NCBI RefSeq assembly: GCF_014212135.1
Contig: NZ_JACJVQ010000008.1
Span: 1-64,000 of the forward strand
DNA length: 64,000 nucleotides
Source: Cohnella thailandensis
GTDB lineage: Bacteria > Bacillota > Bacilli > Paenibacillales > Paenibacillaceae
Direction of reading: 5' to 3'
Shown here: in pieces, positions 27,293 to 35,393 of the stretch
Numbering within the stretch: position 1 is the stretch's first letter
Layout of the letters: every line of letters starts with the position of its first letter
Position numbers and translations under genes: made by a program
Notes under the pieces: generated by a model
The model's input: the letters and a program-made list of their open reading frames with translations, nothing else
Told to the model about the DNA's origin: nothing
Database searches by the model: none

Positions 27293-27808
27293 TCAACCAT
27301 ACGATGGAAAAATGCCTTTAAGCGCAATAATAAACGTCACTGGAAAAAACGGCATCATGTTGTTATGCGCGGCATTCCCTCCGACGTACGAGACGGCCAA
27401 GCCGCTCATAGAACCGTTTGGAGCCTCATTCGAGTATTCTTTAATCGTACTGGTCGCCCAATAGTTGTTTGCAGGAGATGCGGAGCTTCCCGCCAGCGCT
27501 TGAGCATGGACCGAATGCGTATGCGCGGGCAGTTGCCCCTCGTTCAGCGTAACCTGTTCCGTTCCCCCCGTCCGCCCAAGCGGATAGACGGTACCCGAAT
27601 CTGCCTTTCCTTCGTGCAGAGGCACCCTTCCTCGTAAATCGGGCAAAGCGAAATTCGTTTTTCCATCCCCGCCGTATTGAGTTCCAATCAAGGTAAACAA
27701 GGCATCATTGCCATTAATCGGAAGGAGCTGTCCGTTGCAAAACGCCCAATCTTGAGGCGCGTAAGCGCCGGAGAACATGCGGATTTCCCCAAGATACTGA
27801 TCGCTCAT
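27293..27808 (-). CDS. Tail-collar domain protein
   Basis: A 171-residue protein, MSDQYLGEIRMFSGAYAPQDWAFCNGQ, with TQYGGDGKTNFALPDLRGRVPLHEG and GQLPAHTHSVH. The ATG at 27808 has GAAAGGAG upstream; an open frame to 27886 is leader sequence. It is closely similar to the gene at 28992-29519, and the two share a conserved upstream leader, which points to duplication of a gene-plus-leader module. Confidence 0.86.
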   Translation of the reverse strand: MSDQYLGEIRMFSGAYAPQDWAFCNGQLLPINGNDALFTLIGTQYGGDGKTNFALPDLRGRVPLHEGKADSGTVYPLGRTGGTEQVTLNEGQLPAHTHSVHAQALAGSSASPANNYWATSTIKEYSNEAPNGSMSGLAVSYVGGNAAHNNMMPFFPVTFIIALKGIFPSYG

Positions 27809-27861
27809 TATTAAATCTCCTTTCGAAAAATGATAGAGATGAGTCTGCGGTTCGATGACCA

Positions 27862-27910
27862 AAGCACCATTTATGATACTGCCCATGGCTTAACAATCTC
27901 TGAAAGATAC
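27862..27910 (-). promoter_or_regulatory. Conserved leader, copy 1
   Basis: The stretch containing GCACCATTTATGATACTGCC, then GGCTTAACAATCTCTGAAA, is nearly the same as at 29569-29612. It sits upstream of a tail-collar gene in both places. It is a possible promoter or operator; no standard sigma-A pair is evident. Confidence 0.55.
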
Positions 27911-27928
27911 CCACTTTTATCCACCAGT

Positions 27929-28963
27929 TCAAGGCCTCGCAGGAAAAATTCCGCCTAAAGAAATAATGAATGGAATGGCTACATAAGGCTGCCTATTATT
28001 GTGCGGTTCTCCCCCGCCACTGGGTTGAATCGACTGTGCGTTCATAGGTACCCGCTCCGTCATCGGGCGGACAGCAGACCCGCCGTCTCCTTCCTTCGCA
28101 GTTGCAGCCGCTGCCCAGACGGCGCCTTGCGGATTCGCCGTGTTCGACGACGTTTGGGCATTTGGCGCGTGGGTGTGTTCCGGAATTTGCTCCTCTGTCA
28201 GCGCGATGGCTGGTTCTCCGCCGGTCACGCCAATAATGCGAGGAGTCAACCCCTCTCCGGCTCCCCAGTTCATGGGCGCGTATCCTCTTAGATCGGGAAG
28301 CTTAAACGTTGTTTGACCATCGCCGCCGTATGTCACGTAGATAACGCTGGCTAATGCCATGTAATCCCGGATATTCATGCTCTGTCCGTCGCAGAACGCC
28401 CAGCCGTATGGCGCAAACGTTCCCGCGAAAAGACGAATTTCGCCGACGAATGGGTCATCGCTGAACCCGCCTTCCGCCTGGGGATAAATTCCTCTCTCGC
28501 ATACGCAGTAGTTCAGAGAGAGATAAGGCTGCATATTCGAGTGTGCTTGATTTCCTCCGGCAACGGCCAAAGCATGTCTCGACATCGTCGTATTGCTCTC
28601 GGAACGATAAGAAACCGAGCTCGAAAATCCCCATGCCGCCTCATCCGGAAGGACGGTCGCCGTATCGGTTCCCGCAAAAAGCCGATGCGCATGTCCGGGC
28701 ATTTCGGCAATGGTAAGCGCATGTTCCTCCGAGCCTCCTGCGGAACCGGGAGCGATCGACGGACTTGGACAAAGAGGAACTCGGCCTTGCAGATCGGGCA
28801 AAGCAAAGGTCTTGATCCCGTCGCCTCCGAATTGAGTACCGAGAATCGTAAACAAAGCGTAATGGGTTTGGACATCGAGTTGCTGACCGTTGCAGGGCAG
28901 CCATCCGGCCGGAACGGCGCCGTGTGCAAAAACGCGAATTTCTCCAACATAAGGATCGGGCAA
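27929..28963 (-). CDS. Fused double tail-collar protein
   Basis: A 344-residue protein containing two complete tail-collar domains in tandem. The first (about 1-167) has VGEIRVFAHGAVPAGWLPCNGQ and FGGDGIKTFALPDLQGRVPLC. The second (about 172-344) has VGEIRLFAGTFAPYGWAFCDGQ and YGGDGQTTFKLPDLRGYAP. The two halves belong to different subgroups, matching the separate genes at 26762 and 26212 respectively, so this looks like an in-frame fusion of two adjacent genes. The other members are single-domain, about 170 residues. Confidence 0.87.
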   Translation of the reverse strand: MPDPYVGEIRVFAHGAVPAGWLPCNGQQLDVQTHYALFTILGTQFGGDGIKTFALPDLQGRVPLCPSPSIAPGSAGGSEEHALTIAEMPGHAHRLFAGTDTATVLPDEAAWGFSSSVSYRSESNTTMSRHALAVAGGNQAHSNMQPYLSLNYCVCERGIYPQAEGGFSDDPFVGEIRLFAGTFAPYGWAFCDGQSMNIRDYMALASVIYVTYGGDGQTTFKLPDLRGYAPMNWGAGEGLTPRIIGVTGGEPAIALTEEQIPEHTHAPNAQTSSNTANPQGAVWAAAATAKEGDGGSAVRPMTERVPMNAQSIQPSGGGEPHNNRQPYVAIPFIISLGGIFPARP

Positions 28964-28991
28964 CTTGCTTCCTCCTCAAGGGTTGATGGTT

Positions 28992-29519
28992 TTATCTATG
29001 CCATTCTCCCGGCAGCGGGCGTTCGCCCCGAAGCGCGATAATAAACGTTAACGGAAAAAACGGCATGACATTGTCATGCGGCTGGTTTCCTCCTGCGGAG
29101 GAAATCGCCGAAGCATTCAAACAGGCATTGGGCGCTTCAACCGAGAATCCGTTAACGGTCCCGGCTGCCAAGAAGCGATCGGCGGAACCGTCCGTCATTC
29201 CCTGCGCCGAATTTGCGCGTACCGTATGCGTATGCACGGGTAATTGGGACGTCATCAGCTTCACTTGCTCGGACCCGCCTTTCTGCCCGAGCGCATAGGG
29301 CGTGCCGGAGGATGACATGCCGTAATGAATCGGCAAGCGCCCGCGGAGATCTGGCAGCGCGAACGTCCTTTTTCCATCGCCTCCATAAAGAGTTCCAATC
29401 CGTTCGAACAACTCCCTATATTCGTAAACAAGCAGTTCCTGCCCCATGCAAACCGCCCATCCCGGCGGAGCGTAATTGCCGGAGAACATGCGAATTTCGC
29501 CAACATACGGATCGCTCAT
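28992..29519 (-). CDS. Tail-collar domain protein, first of the cluster
   Basis: A 175-residue protein, MSDPYVGEIRMFSGNYAPPGWAVCMGQ, with GTLYGGDGKRTFALPDLRGRLPIH and SQLPVHTHTV. The ATG at 29519 has AAAGGAG upstream. It begins the cluster of five genes (six domains) on the minus strand. A conserved leader lies upstream. Secretion is not evident from sequence; other members of this family are thought to assemble as small oligomeric fibres, but this is inference. Confidence 0.86.
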   Translation of the reverse strand: MSDPYVGEIRMFSGNYAPPGWAVCMGQELLVYEYRELFERIGTLYGGDGKRTFALPDLRGRLPIHYGMSSSGTPYALGQKGGSEQVKLMTSQLPVHTHTVRANSAQGMTDGSADRFLAAGTVNGFSVEAPNACLNASAISSAGGNQPHDNVMPFFPLTFIIALRGERPLPGEWHR

Positions 29520-29568
29520 GGTGTAATCTCCTTTCAAAATGGATAGAGAAACTGCTTTGTGATGGACA

Positions 29569-29612
29569 AGCACCAATTATGATACTGCCTGCGGCTTAAC
29601 AACCTCTGAAAA
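29569..29612 (-). promoter_or_regulatory. Conserved leader, copy 2
   Basis: GCACCAATTATGATACTGCC followed by GGCTTAACAACCTCTGAAA repeats the leader at 27862-27910 with few changes. It is at a similar distance (about 50-90 bp) from the start codon. Confidence 0.55.
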
Positions 29613-29686
29613 ACCCCCAGTTAATACCGATTTATAGAAAAAGCGAGTTTCTTCGCCTCCCGGAGAGGGTGCCTTGCCAACACAAA

Positions 29687-29709
29687 AGGCGACCCCGCCG
29701 GGGCCGCCT
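29687..29709 (-). terminator. Terminator after hydroxypyruvate isomerase-like gene
   Basis: AGGCGACCCCG / GGGGCCGCCT stem. On the minus strand it is followed by TTTTGTGTT. Confidence 0.75.
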
Positions 29710-29740
29710 CTGCCTCGTTCCTTATGTCGATAAAGCGCTC

Positions 29741-30496
29741 TTACCTCGCCATCCCCAAAGCCCGCGCGAGAGCGGCTTCGGTCGGCTCCTTGCCGAAATA
29801 CTCGAGCCCTACATAGCCCTGATATCCGGCTTCCTTAATGGCGGCGAAAACGTACGGATAGTTGATCTCCCCGTTGTGAAGCTCGCCTCTGCCGGGATGG
29901 CCGGCCGCATGGAAGTGCCCGATCCCTTCCAGGTTCGCTCGGATCGTCCGCACCAGATCGCCCTCCGTTATCTGCTGGTGATAAATATCGTAGAGGATCT
30001 TGACGTTCGGACTGCCGACCTCGCGGACGACCCGGAATGCCTCCTCCGAGGACGACAAATAATAGCCGGGATGATCGACCGCCGTGTTGAGCGGCTCGAC
30101 GAGCAGCGTAACGCCCGCTTCCTCCAGCAAGGGAACGCACTCCTTCAGCCCGTCGATCATATGCTGACGTTGAAGCTCGCGCGAGACGCCTTCGCGGTCA
30201 TTGCCGGTTTGGGTGATGAGACGCGAACAATCCAAGCTCCTGGCAGCCTCGATCGATTGCTTGAGCCCTTCCAGGTACTCGCCGCGCTTCTCCGGGTCGA
30301 TCAAGCTGACGAAACGCGTGCAGAACGTCGTTATCGTCACGTCATGAGCCTTCGCCGCCTCGCGGATCGCGTTCAGGTCCTTGTCCCACCAGGACCAGAA
30401 TTCGATTGCCTCGAAGCCGGCTTGCCGCGCCGAGCGAATCGCTTCCGAGGTCGGAACCCCGCGATAAACCGCATCCGTGCAGATGGATAATTTCAA
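29741..30496 (-). CDS. Hydroxypyruvate isomerase-family TIM-barrel isomerase
   Basis: A 251-residue protein. Hyi-like features include FEAIEFWSWWDKD, TLLVEPLNTAVDHPGYYL, VKILYDIYHQQITEG, HFHAAGHPGRGEL and the C-terminal GLEYFG, which supply the two catalytic glutamates and the metal ligands of the family. The reaction would be hydroxypyruvate to tartronate semialdehyde, or the isomerisation of another small ketose; the family also includes tetrulose and inosose enzymes. It appears monocistronic, with its own terminator. Confidence 0.8.
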   Translation of the reverse strand: MKLSICTDAVYRGVPTSEAIRSARQAGFEAIEFWSWWDKDLNAIREAAKAHDVTITTFCTRFVSLIDPEKRGEYLEGLKQSIEAARSLDCSRLITQTGNDREGVSRELQRQHMIDGLKECVPLLEEAGVTLLVEPLNTAVDHPGYYLSSSEEAFRVVREVGSPNVKILYDIYHQQITEGDLVRTIRANLEGIGHFHAAGHPGRGELHNGEINYPYVFAAIKEAGYQGYVGLEYFGKEPTEAALARALGMAR

Positions 30497-30617
30497 CCGC
30501 TTGTACCCCCTTGGCCAAGGATGGAATAGATGCCTTCCGAGAACGTTGTTTCCGCTTCCATTGTACCCTTTGCCGAAGGCGGTTGGGAAGACGGCCGATT
30601 TCAGGGCGTTCCTCCGC

Positions 30618-30646
30618 TTGACACTACCCTGTATTTGGCGTACTTT
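30618..30646 (+). promoter_or_regulatory. Sigma-A promoter of tetR-map unit
   Basis: Perfect -35 TTGACA (30618-30623), 17-bp spacer, and -10 TACTTT (30641-30646), about 55 bp upstream of the TetR start. Confidence 0.65.
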
Positions 30647-30702
30647 TGTTTTATATCGACATGACAGTAGGTCAAAAATAAACTCCGAAGGAGGACTCCC
30701 TC

Positions 30703-31317
30703 ATGTCGCCCCGAACGAAGGAGCAGAACGACGTTATCCGCGAACAGCGCTTCCGCCAGATCCGATCCGCGGCCGCCGACGTTTACCTGACGAGAGGAAC
30801 CGCCTTCGAGATCCGAGACGTGGCGCTGCGGGCGGGAATCGGCTACGGTACCGTCTACCACTATTACAACAATAAATTCACGATGCTGAGCGACCTGCTC
30901 TGGGGAGCCTTCGAGACCGCCCGCGAGCTGACCGAGAACCGTCTGCGAACGGAAGCTCCTTCCTGGGACGTCCTCGAGCGATTCGGCGCGGACCTTCTCA
31001 AGCTGTGGGCGGAGGAGCCGGCAACCTTTATCCTGTACAAAATGGCATCCGAGAAGTTCCATCAACTGCCCGCAAGCGCGATCGGGGAGCTGCCGAGACG
31101 CTTCCGGTCGGAGCTGTTCGAACCGATTGCGGAGGCTGTCTCGGGTGTCATCGAGCCACGCTCGGCCGAAGAGACCGCGAGCCTGCTCGTCGGCTCGCTG
31201 GTCGGATGCGCGGGCTTATGGCTGTACCATAACCATCCCGCGCTGGATGCGGACCGCACGTCCCGCCTGCTCCTGACCGGAATCAAACAGACTGCGCAAG
31301 CACGAGAGGAGAGCTGA
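30703..31317 (+). CDS. TetR-family regulator
   Basis: A 204-residue regulator with an N-terminal HTH (about residues 25-60; FEIRDVALRAGIGYGTVYHYYNNKFTML) and a helical ligand-binding domain. The ATG follows GGAGGAC. It is 3 bp upstream of the methionine aminopeptidase gene and probably cotranscribed with it; the pairing may let the cell induce the second aminopeptidase under stress. The ligand is unknown. Confidence 0.86.
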   Translation: MSPRTKEQNDVIREQRFRQIRSAAADVYLTRGTAFEIRDVALRAGIGYGTVYHYYNNKFTMLSDLLWGAFETARELTENRLRTEAPSWDVLERFGADLLKLWAEEPATFILYKMASEKFHQLPASAIGELPRRFRSELFEPIAEAVSGVIEPRSAEETASLLVGSLVGCAGLWLYHNHPALDADRTSRLLLTGIKQTAQAREES

Positions 31318-31320
31318 TCC

Positions 31321-32070
31321 TTGCTTACTTTAAAATCGCCAAGCGAGATTGAACAAATGAAGCCGGCGGGCGCGATCGTCGCCGCCTGCCATCGCGAGAT
31401 CGCGAAGATGATCCGCCCGGGCGTCTCGACCTGGGATATCGAGGAGCTCGTCGACGATATGCTTCACCGCGCGGGCGCCCGCGCCTACACGAAGGGCTAC
31501 AAAGGCTACAAATACGCCACCTGCGCCTCCGTCAACGACGTGATCGCCCATGGTTTTCCGAACAAGACCCCATTGAAGGACGGAGATCTGGTCAAGATCG
31601 ACATCGTCTCCCAGCTCGACGGCTGGATCGGGGATTCGGCGTGGAGCTACGGAGTCGGGGAAATGTCCGAGGAAGCGGAGAAGCTGATGCGCGTCACGAA
31701 GGAGTGCCTCTACATCGGAATCGAGCACGCCGTTATCGGCAACCGGATCGGCGACGCGATGCATCCGCTGCAGAAGCATGCCGAAGCGCACGGCTACTCC
31801 ATGGTGCGCGAGCTCGCCGCCCACGGCGTCGGCCGGGAGCTGCACGAGGAGCCGAGCTTCATCCACGTCGGCAACCCGGGCAAGGGCTTCCGCTTCAAGG
31901 AAGGCATGGTCCTGACGATCGAGCCTATGGTCAACGCCGGAACGTGGCGCATGAAGATCGACGCGGACGGCTGGACCGCCCGCACGATGGACGGCCGCCT
32001 GTCCGCCCAGTACGAGCACACGATCGCCATCATGAAAGACGGTCCGGTTATTTTAACGGCACAGGACTGA
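31321..32070 (+). CDS. map: Methionine aminopeptidase, type I
   Basis: A 249-residue dinuclear metalloenzyme that removes the initiator methionine from nascent proteins. All five metal ligands are visible: D94, D105, H168 (AHGVGRELHEEP), E201 (TIEPM) and E232 (YEHT). The TTG start follows AGAGGAGAG in the end of the TetR gene. It is not in the ribosomal-protein cluster where the essential map usually lies, so this is probably an additional copy coupled to a regulator. Confidence 0.92.
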   Translation: MLTLKSPSEIEQMKPAGAIVAACHREIAKMIRPGVSTWDIEELVDDMLHRAGARAYTKGYKGYKYATCASVNDVIAHGFPNKTPLKDGDLVKIDIVSQLDGWIGDSAWSYGVGEMSEEAEKLMRVTKECLYIGIEHAVIGNRIGDAMHPLQKHAEAHGYSMVRELAAHGVGRELHEEPSFIHVGNPGKGFRFKEGMVLTIEPMVNAGTWRMKIDADGWTARTMDGRLSAQYEHTIAIMKDGPVILTAQD

Positions 32071-32101
32071 ACGGATAGAGTTCGTTGAGGGGAGCCTCTC
32101 C

Positions 32102-32275
32102 ATGAACTTGATTTTCCATGCTTATTTTCGGGATTTTCGCATTTAAGCGAATTGAACATGAAATTTCATGTTCATTCAGCCCATTTTAGATTATGGAACA
32201 GAATAAGCATGATTTTTCATGCTTATCCCTTCAAATTTAGCGAAACAACGGAACTGAACATGATTTTTCACCTAT
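32102..32275. repeat. Hairpin repeat group, type 4: four units, about 51-bp period
   Basis: Units are aligned on (T)TTTCATG at 32117, 32167, 32218 and 32269, with spacings of 50, 51 and 51 bp. The clearest are GAACATGAAATTTCATGTTC (32154-32173) and AGCATGATTTTTCATGCT (32206-32223). The arms differ from the other arrays but the layout of arm, T-rich loop and arm with GTTC or TTATCCC beyond is the same. It lies in the 250-bp gap between the map stop and the VOC protein, with no gene. Confidence 0.7.
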
Positions 32276-32280
32276 AATCG

Positions 32281-32318
32281 AACGTCGGCACCGGGACACC
32301 CTCCCCAGTGCCGACGTT
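32281..32318 (-). terminator. Terminator after VOC dioxygenase gene
   Basis: AACGTCGGCAC pairs perfectly with GTGCCGACGTT around a loop of about 16 nt, next to the stop codon at 32323. Confidence 0.75.
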
Positions 32319-32322
32319 ATGT

Positions 32323-33177
32323 TTATCGTGCCGCCACGCGAATCGCGTTGCCGGTCGGGTCCTTCACGCAAAGCTCCCCGCCGTCAAGCTGGTACGGGTA
32401 ATCGGCCGCCTTCAGCCGGCCTTCGATCTCGTCAAACGCCGAACGGTCCGGCACGACGAGCTCGTAATCCTTGAGGCCGACCGCCCCATCCGGCGCGAGC
32501 TTCGCGCCGACGCCAGCCCACGTATTGAGGCCGATATGGTGATGGTACCCGCCGGCGGAAATGAAGAGCGCGGAATCTCCGAACTTCGTCACCAAGTCGA
32601 AGCCAAGCAGGCCGCAGTAGAAGCGCTCGGTGTCGGGGAGCCCCGACACATGCAGATGGATATGCCCCATCGTCGTCCCCGCAGGCAGTCCCTCCCACGG
32701 CTCGTTGTCCGCGAGAAGCAGCAGGCTCTCCACGTCTACCGGGTCCGTGCCCATTTTTACCTGTCCAAGCTCGTCGTATTCCCATTGCTCTCTCGGCCGG
32801 TCCGCGTAAATCTCGATGCCGTTGCCGTCCGGATCGTTCAAGTAGAACGCTTCGCTCACCCAGTGGTCGCCTTGCCCGAGCGGAACGCCGTTCTCGGCGA
32901 GATGCCGAACGGTTACCCCCAGCGACTTGCGGTCCGGCACGAGGATGGCGAAGTGGTACAGGCCGGCATGCCTGCGCGTAAGCGGCACCGGATTCGGAAC
33001 TTCCTCGAGAAGCAGCAGCGGGCGATCGCCATCCGCCGACAGCTCGGCCGTGTCGCCCTGCTCCCGAACGAAGTTGAATCCGATGATCTGTTGATAATAA
33101 CGGATCGAACGCTCCAGGTTGCTTACCTTCAGGCGCACGAGACCGATTTGCGTATCGGGATGGATGCTTTTCGGCAT
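32323..33177 (-). CDS. VOC-family ring-cleavage dioxygenase/glyoxalase (CatE-like)
   Basis: A 284-residue protein of two vicinal-oxygen-chelate modules. The N-terminal one is IGLVRLKVSNLERSIRYYQQ..IGF with LNDPDGNGIEIYADRP. The C-terminal one has MGHIHLHVSGLPDTERFYCG, the metal-ligand histidines and GGYHHHIGLNTW. The order and length match Bacillus CatE (catechol-2,3-dioxygenase-like). The substrate cannot be read from sequence. GGAGGGC ribosome-binding site. It is monocistronic with its own terminator. Confidence 0.85.
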   Translation of the reverse strand: MPKSIHPDTQIGLVRLKVSNLERSIRYYQQIIGFNFVREQGDTAELSADGDRPLLLLEEVPNPVPLTRRHAGLYHFAILVPDRKSLGVTVRHLAENGVPLGQGDHWVSEAFYLNDPDGNGIEIYADRPREQWEYDELGQVKMGTDPVDVESLLLLADNEPWEGLPAGTTMGHIHLHVSGLPDTERFYCGLLGFDLVTKFGDSALFISAGGYHHHIGLNTWAGVGAKLAPDGAVGLKDYELVVPDRSAFDEIEGRLKAADYPYQLDGGELCVKDPTGNAIRVAAR

Positions 33178-33327
33178 CGGAATGCCCTCCTTGCCTAACT
33201 AAAATCTCCGCTCGATAAATTCCCAACTTACCTACCCGGCGATATTTAGTTACTTTTTGTAAGTATCATACTCCCGAAACGGCCGTCTCGTCAACGTTAT
33301 ACGCTATTCTCTCCTCTCGGAGCGTTC

Positions 33328-33936
33328 TCAACCCGGACCGGCGACATCCCATATTAAAGACAGCGCGAGCAGCGCTCCCATGCTGGTTCCGCTCCAGACG
33401 GCCCAGTTTCCGCGCGCCGAACCCTTAGCTGCGGTTGCCCGACGCAGAGCCCGCTTTCTGTCCGCCAGGAGAGACCTTGCATACATAGCGGCTCCAACGA
33501 CGATGAGCAGCAGCTCTACGACGATGCTGGCCGCCGGCCATTGCCAGAGGCCTAAACCGAGCAGCGGAAGATCTCCCGCATTGCCGGGCAGCAGCGGAAG
33601 ATCCTCGCGATGGACGACAAGATCCAGCACCCAATGGCTCATCGTCACCGCCGCGACGATCGCTCCGGACTTGCGCCCCCAGCGTCTCCCCGCCAACCAT
33701 CCGACCAGCAGAGCCAGAACCAGCGCGCCGACCAACGAGTGCGTATAATCGGCATGAATGAGGCTGCTTCCGTAGCCCTCCGCTCCTTCAACCGTCTCTA
33801 TCGTCTCCTTGCCGGTCAGCAGAAACGGAACGAACGCGACATCGAGCAATTGCGTACTCAGCATAAGAGCCCATAACGGGACTTGCGGCGCGCGGGACTT
33901 AACAGCCGCCGCCAGCGCGAAATGACCTGCGAACAT
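33328..33936 (-). CDS. Membrane protein, metal-dependent hydrolase-like (YdjM/DUF457-like)
   Basis: A 202-residue protein with four to five hydrophobic segments. The start MFAGHFALAAAV, HADYTHSLVGALV and VTMSHWVLDLVVHRED place conserved His/Asp residues at the membrane, as in LexA-binding inner-membrane hydrolase-like proteins. The function is unproven. The start has GGGGGAGGAGG overlapping the stop of a 31-codon gene just upstream, which indicates translational coupling. Confidence 0.75.
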   Translation of the reverse strand: MFAGHFALAAAVKSRAPQVPLWALMLSTQLLDVAFVPFLLTGKETIETVEGAEGYGSSLIHADYTHSLVGALVLALLVGWLAGRRWGRKSGAIVAAVTMSHWVLDLVVHREDLPLLPGNAGDLPLLGLGLWQWPAASIVVELLLIVVGAAMYARSLLADRKRALRRATAAKGSARGNWAVWSGTSMGALLALSLIWDVAGPG

Positions 33937-33942
33937 GGCCGT

Positions 33943-34038
33943 TCACCTCCTCCCCCGGCTAGAATTCGTACGGCGGGCCCGGGCATCCAGCCACCCGCAG
34001 CCAAGCGTGAAAAGCAGCATGAACACGATAAAGCTCAT
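33943..34038 (-). CDS. Small membrane peptide, 31 residues
   Basis: An ATG at 34038 with AAGGGGA upstream encodes 31 residues: a hydrophobic N-terminus (SFIVFMLLFTLGCGWL) followed by a basic tail (DARARRTNSSRGRR). Its stop codon directly follows the ribosome-binding site of the next membrane protein gene, so it is coupled to it. It lies 15 bp after the TetR gene stop. It may be only a leader peptide setting translation of the downstream gene. Family not recognised. Confidence 0.6.
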   Translation of the reverse strand: MSFIVFMLLFTLGCGWLDARARRTNSSRGRR

Positions 34039-34053
34039 GGAGATTCCCCTTCC

Positions 34054-34641
34054 TTAAATCGTTCCTTCATTCGATTTTCGGATCGTTTTGACGCCGGCAA
34101 TAAACGTCTCGACCATAAGTCGAAACGTTTCGTCCAGATCGAGCGGGATGCCGAAGCCTCCTTGGCTCTCCAAGGACGCGAAGCCATGCAGGAAGCTGCG
34201 GACGGCGCGAACGGCATGAATGGCCGCGTCGCCTTGCAAGCCATAGGCGCCGATCGTCTCGACGGCGCGTTCGACGACGACGGCCATCTCTCGCTTCAGC
34301 TCCTCGTCATCCGGCTCCGGAGCCCGTTGAATGGCCGCGTACAAGCCCGGATGCTCGCGCGAGAACGACAGGTAGGCTCGGCAGAAAGCCATCAGCTTCT
34401 CATCGCCGGAGAGATTCGCGACCTCGCCGTCGATTTTGGCCAGAAGAAGCTCCAAGCCCTTGAAAGCGAGCTGGCGTCGCAGCTCCGGAAGGCCGTTCAC
34501 GTGGTTGTAGAGGGACGGGGAACGAATGTTCAGCTTGCTCGCCAGCGAAGCAAGCGTGACGGCTTCCAGTCCTTGCCGGTCCGCCATCTCCGTTGCCGCG
34601 TCTAGAAGAGTGGGAAGATCAAGTCCGATTCTGGGTGACAT
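34054..34641 (-). CDS. TetR-family regulator (TetR_C_33-like)
   Basis: A 195-residue repressor: HTH near residues 20-50 (VTLASLASKLNIRSPSLYNHVNG) and a C-terminal domain of the WHG/TetR_C_33 type (GFASLESQGGFGIPLDLDETFR). The ATG at 34641 has AAAGGAG 11 nt upstream; another ATG at 34650 is too close to that site. It overlaps the end of the MBL-fold hydrolase gene, so it is the second gene of an operon. Two palindromes at the operon promoter are the probable autoregulatory operators. Confidence 0.84.
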   Translation of the reverse strand: MSPRIGLDLPTLLDAATEMADRQGLEAVTLASLASKLNIRSPSLYNHVNGLPELRRQLAFKGLELLLAKIDGEVANLSGDEKLMAFCRAYLSFSREHPGLYAAIQRAPEPDDEELKREMAVVVERAVETIGAYGLQGDAAIHAVRAVRSFLHGFASLESQGGFGIPLDLDETFRLMVETFIAGVKTIRKSNEGTI

Positions 34642-35371
34642 GGGAATCATGGCTCCTTTGGGATTGTAGATTGCGCTTCGCCGTCTCGATGGCGCGGGAG
34701 ATTGCTTCTTGAGGATTCGCGAGCATGCTGCCGTGACCCACCGCAAGAAGCGAAGGCTTCAGCTGCTGCAGCTTGAGAGCGCTCGCCAGGCTCGCTTCCT
34801 TGCTCCAAGTGGCCATGGCCGGGAACGGGAACAACGGCCGCGTCTGGCCCGAAACCGCGATACCGCCTCTCAGTTGAAAAGCGTCCCCTACGATCAAGGC
34901 GAGATTGCGGGTGTCGAGGAACGACATCGAGCCTGGCGTGTGGCCGGGGGTCGAGATCGCTTGGAGCGAACCGATCCGGTCCCCTTCGCGAAGAAGAACG
35001 TCCGGCTTCGTCCGGATGCTTCCGGGCTTCGGAATCGATCCCTTGATCGGTCCGGCTTCGCCGGCGTCCAAGGTCTTGTCGCCCGCGAGCAGCCGAGCGT
35101 CCCGCGCCGAGATGTATACCTTCGCGTCCGGAAGGGCGGCCTTCAGGCCATCGAGCGCGCCGATATGGTCGCCGTGGGCGTGCGTCAGCACGATTCTCGC
35201 GATCGGCTTGCCGATTGTCTCGGCTGCCTTCATGATGCCCTTGACGCTGAACGGCATAGCCGCGTCGATCAGGGTCAGGCCGTCTTCTTCCTCCACGAAG
35301 TACGCATTCACCGGAAAAAGACGAGGCAGGAACGCCAATTGATAAACCGACTGCTCACGGGTAATCTTCAT
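34619..35371 (-). CDS. MBL-fold metallo-hydrolase
   Basis: A 250-residue metallo-beta-lactamase-fold enzyme with zinc motif LTHAHGDHIGAL, second histidine ISTPGHTPGSM, DTRNLALIVGDA and final LAVGHGSML. It is a thioesterase/lactonase-like member; the substrate is unknown. It is the first gene of the operon with the overlapping TetR gene. The promoter has an operator built into its spacer, so expression is probably released by a small molecule that this enzyme then hydrolyses. Confidence 0.86.
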   Translation of the reverse strand: MKITREQSVYQLAFLPRLFPVNAYFVEEEDGLTLIDAAMPFSVKGIMKAAETIGKPIARIVLTHAHGDHIGALDGLKAALPDAKVYISARDARLLAGDKTLDAGEAGPIKGSIPKPGSIRTKPDVLLREGDRIGSLQAISTPGHTPGSMSFLDTRNLALIVGDAFQLRGGIAVSGQTRPLFPFPAMATWSKEASLASALKLQQLKPSLLAVGHGSMLANPQEAISRAIETAKRNLQSQRSHDSHVTQNRT

Positions 35372-35393
35372 TTTCGGACCGCTCCTTTGGATT

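Noticed and set aside
26212..29519. Prophage remnant
   Set aside because: Only tail-collar domains are present; there is no terminase, capsid, portal, integrase or attachment site.
32281..32318. Fifth unit of the type 4 hairpin group
   Set aside because: Its GC-rich stem and position next to the stop codon fit an ordinary terminator, and it lacks the T5 loop.
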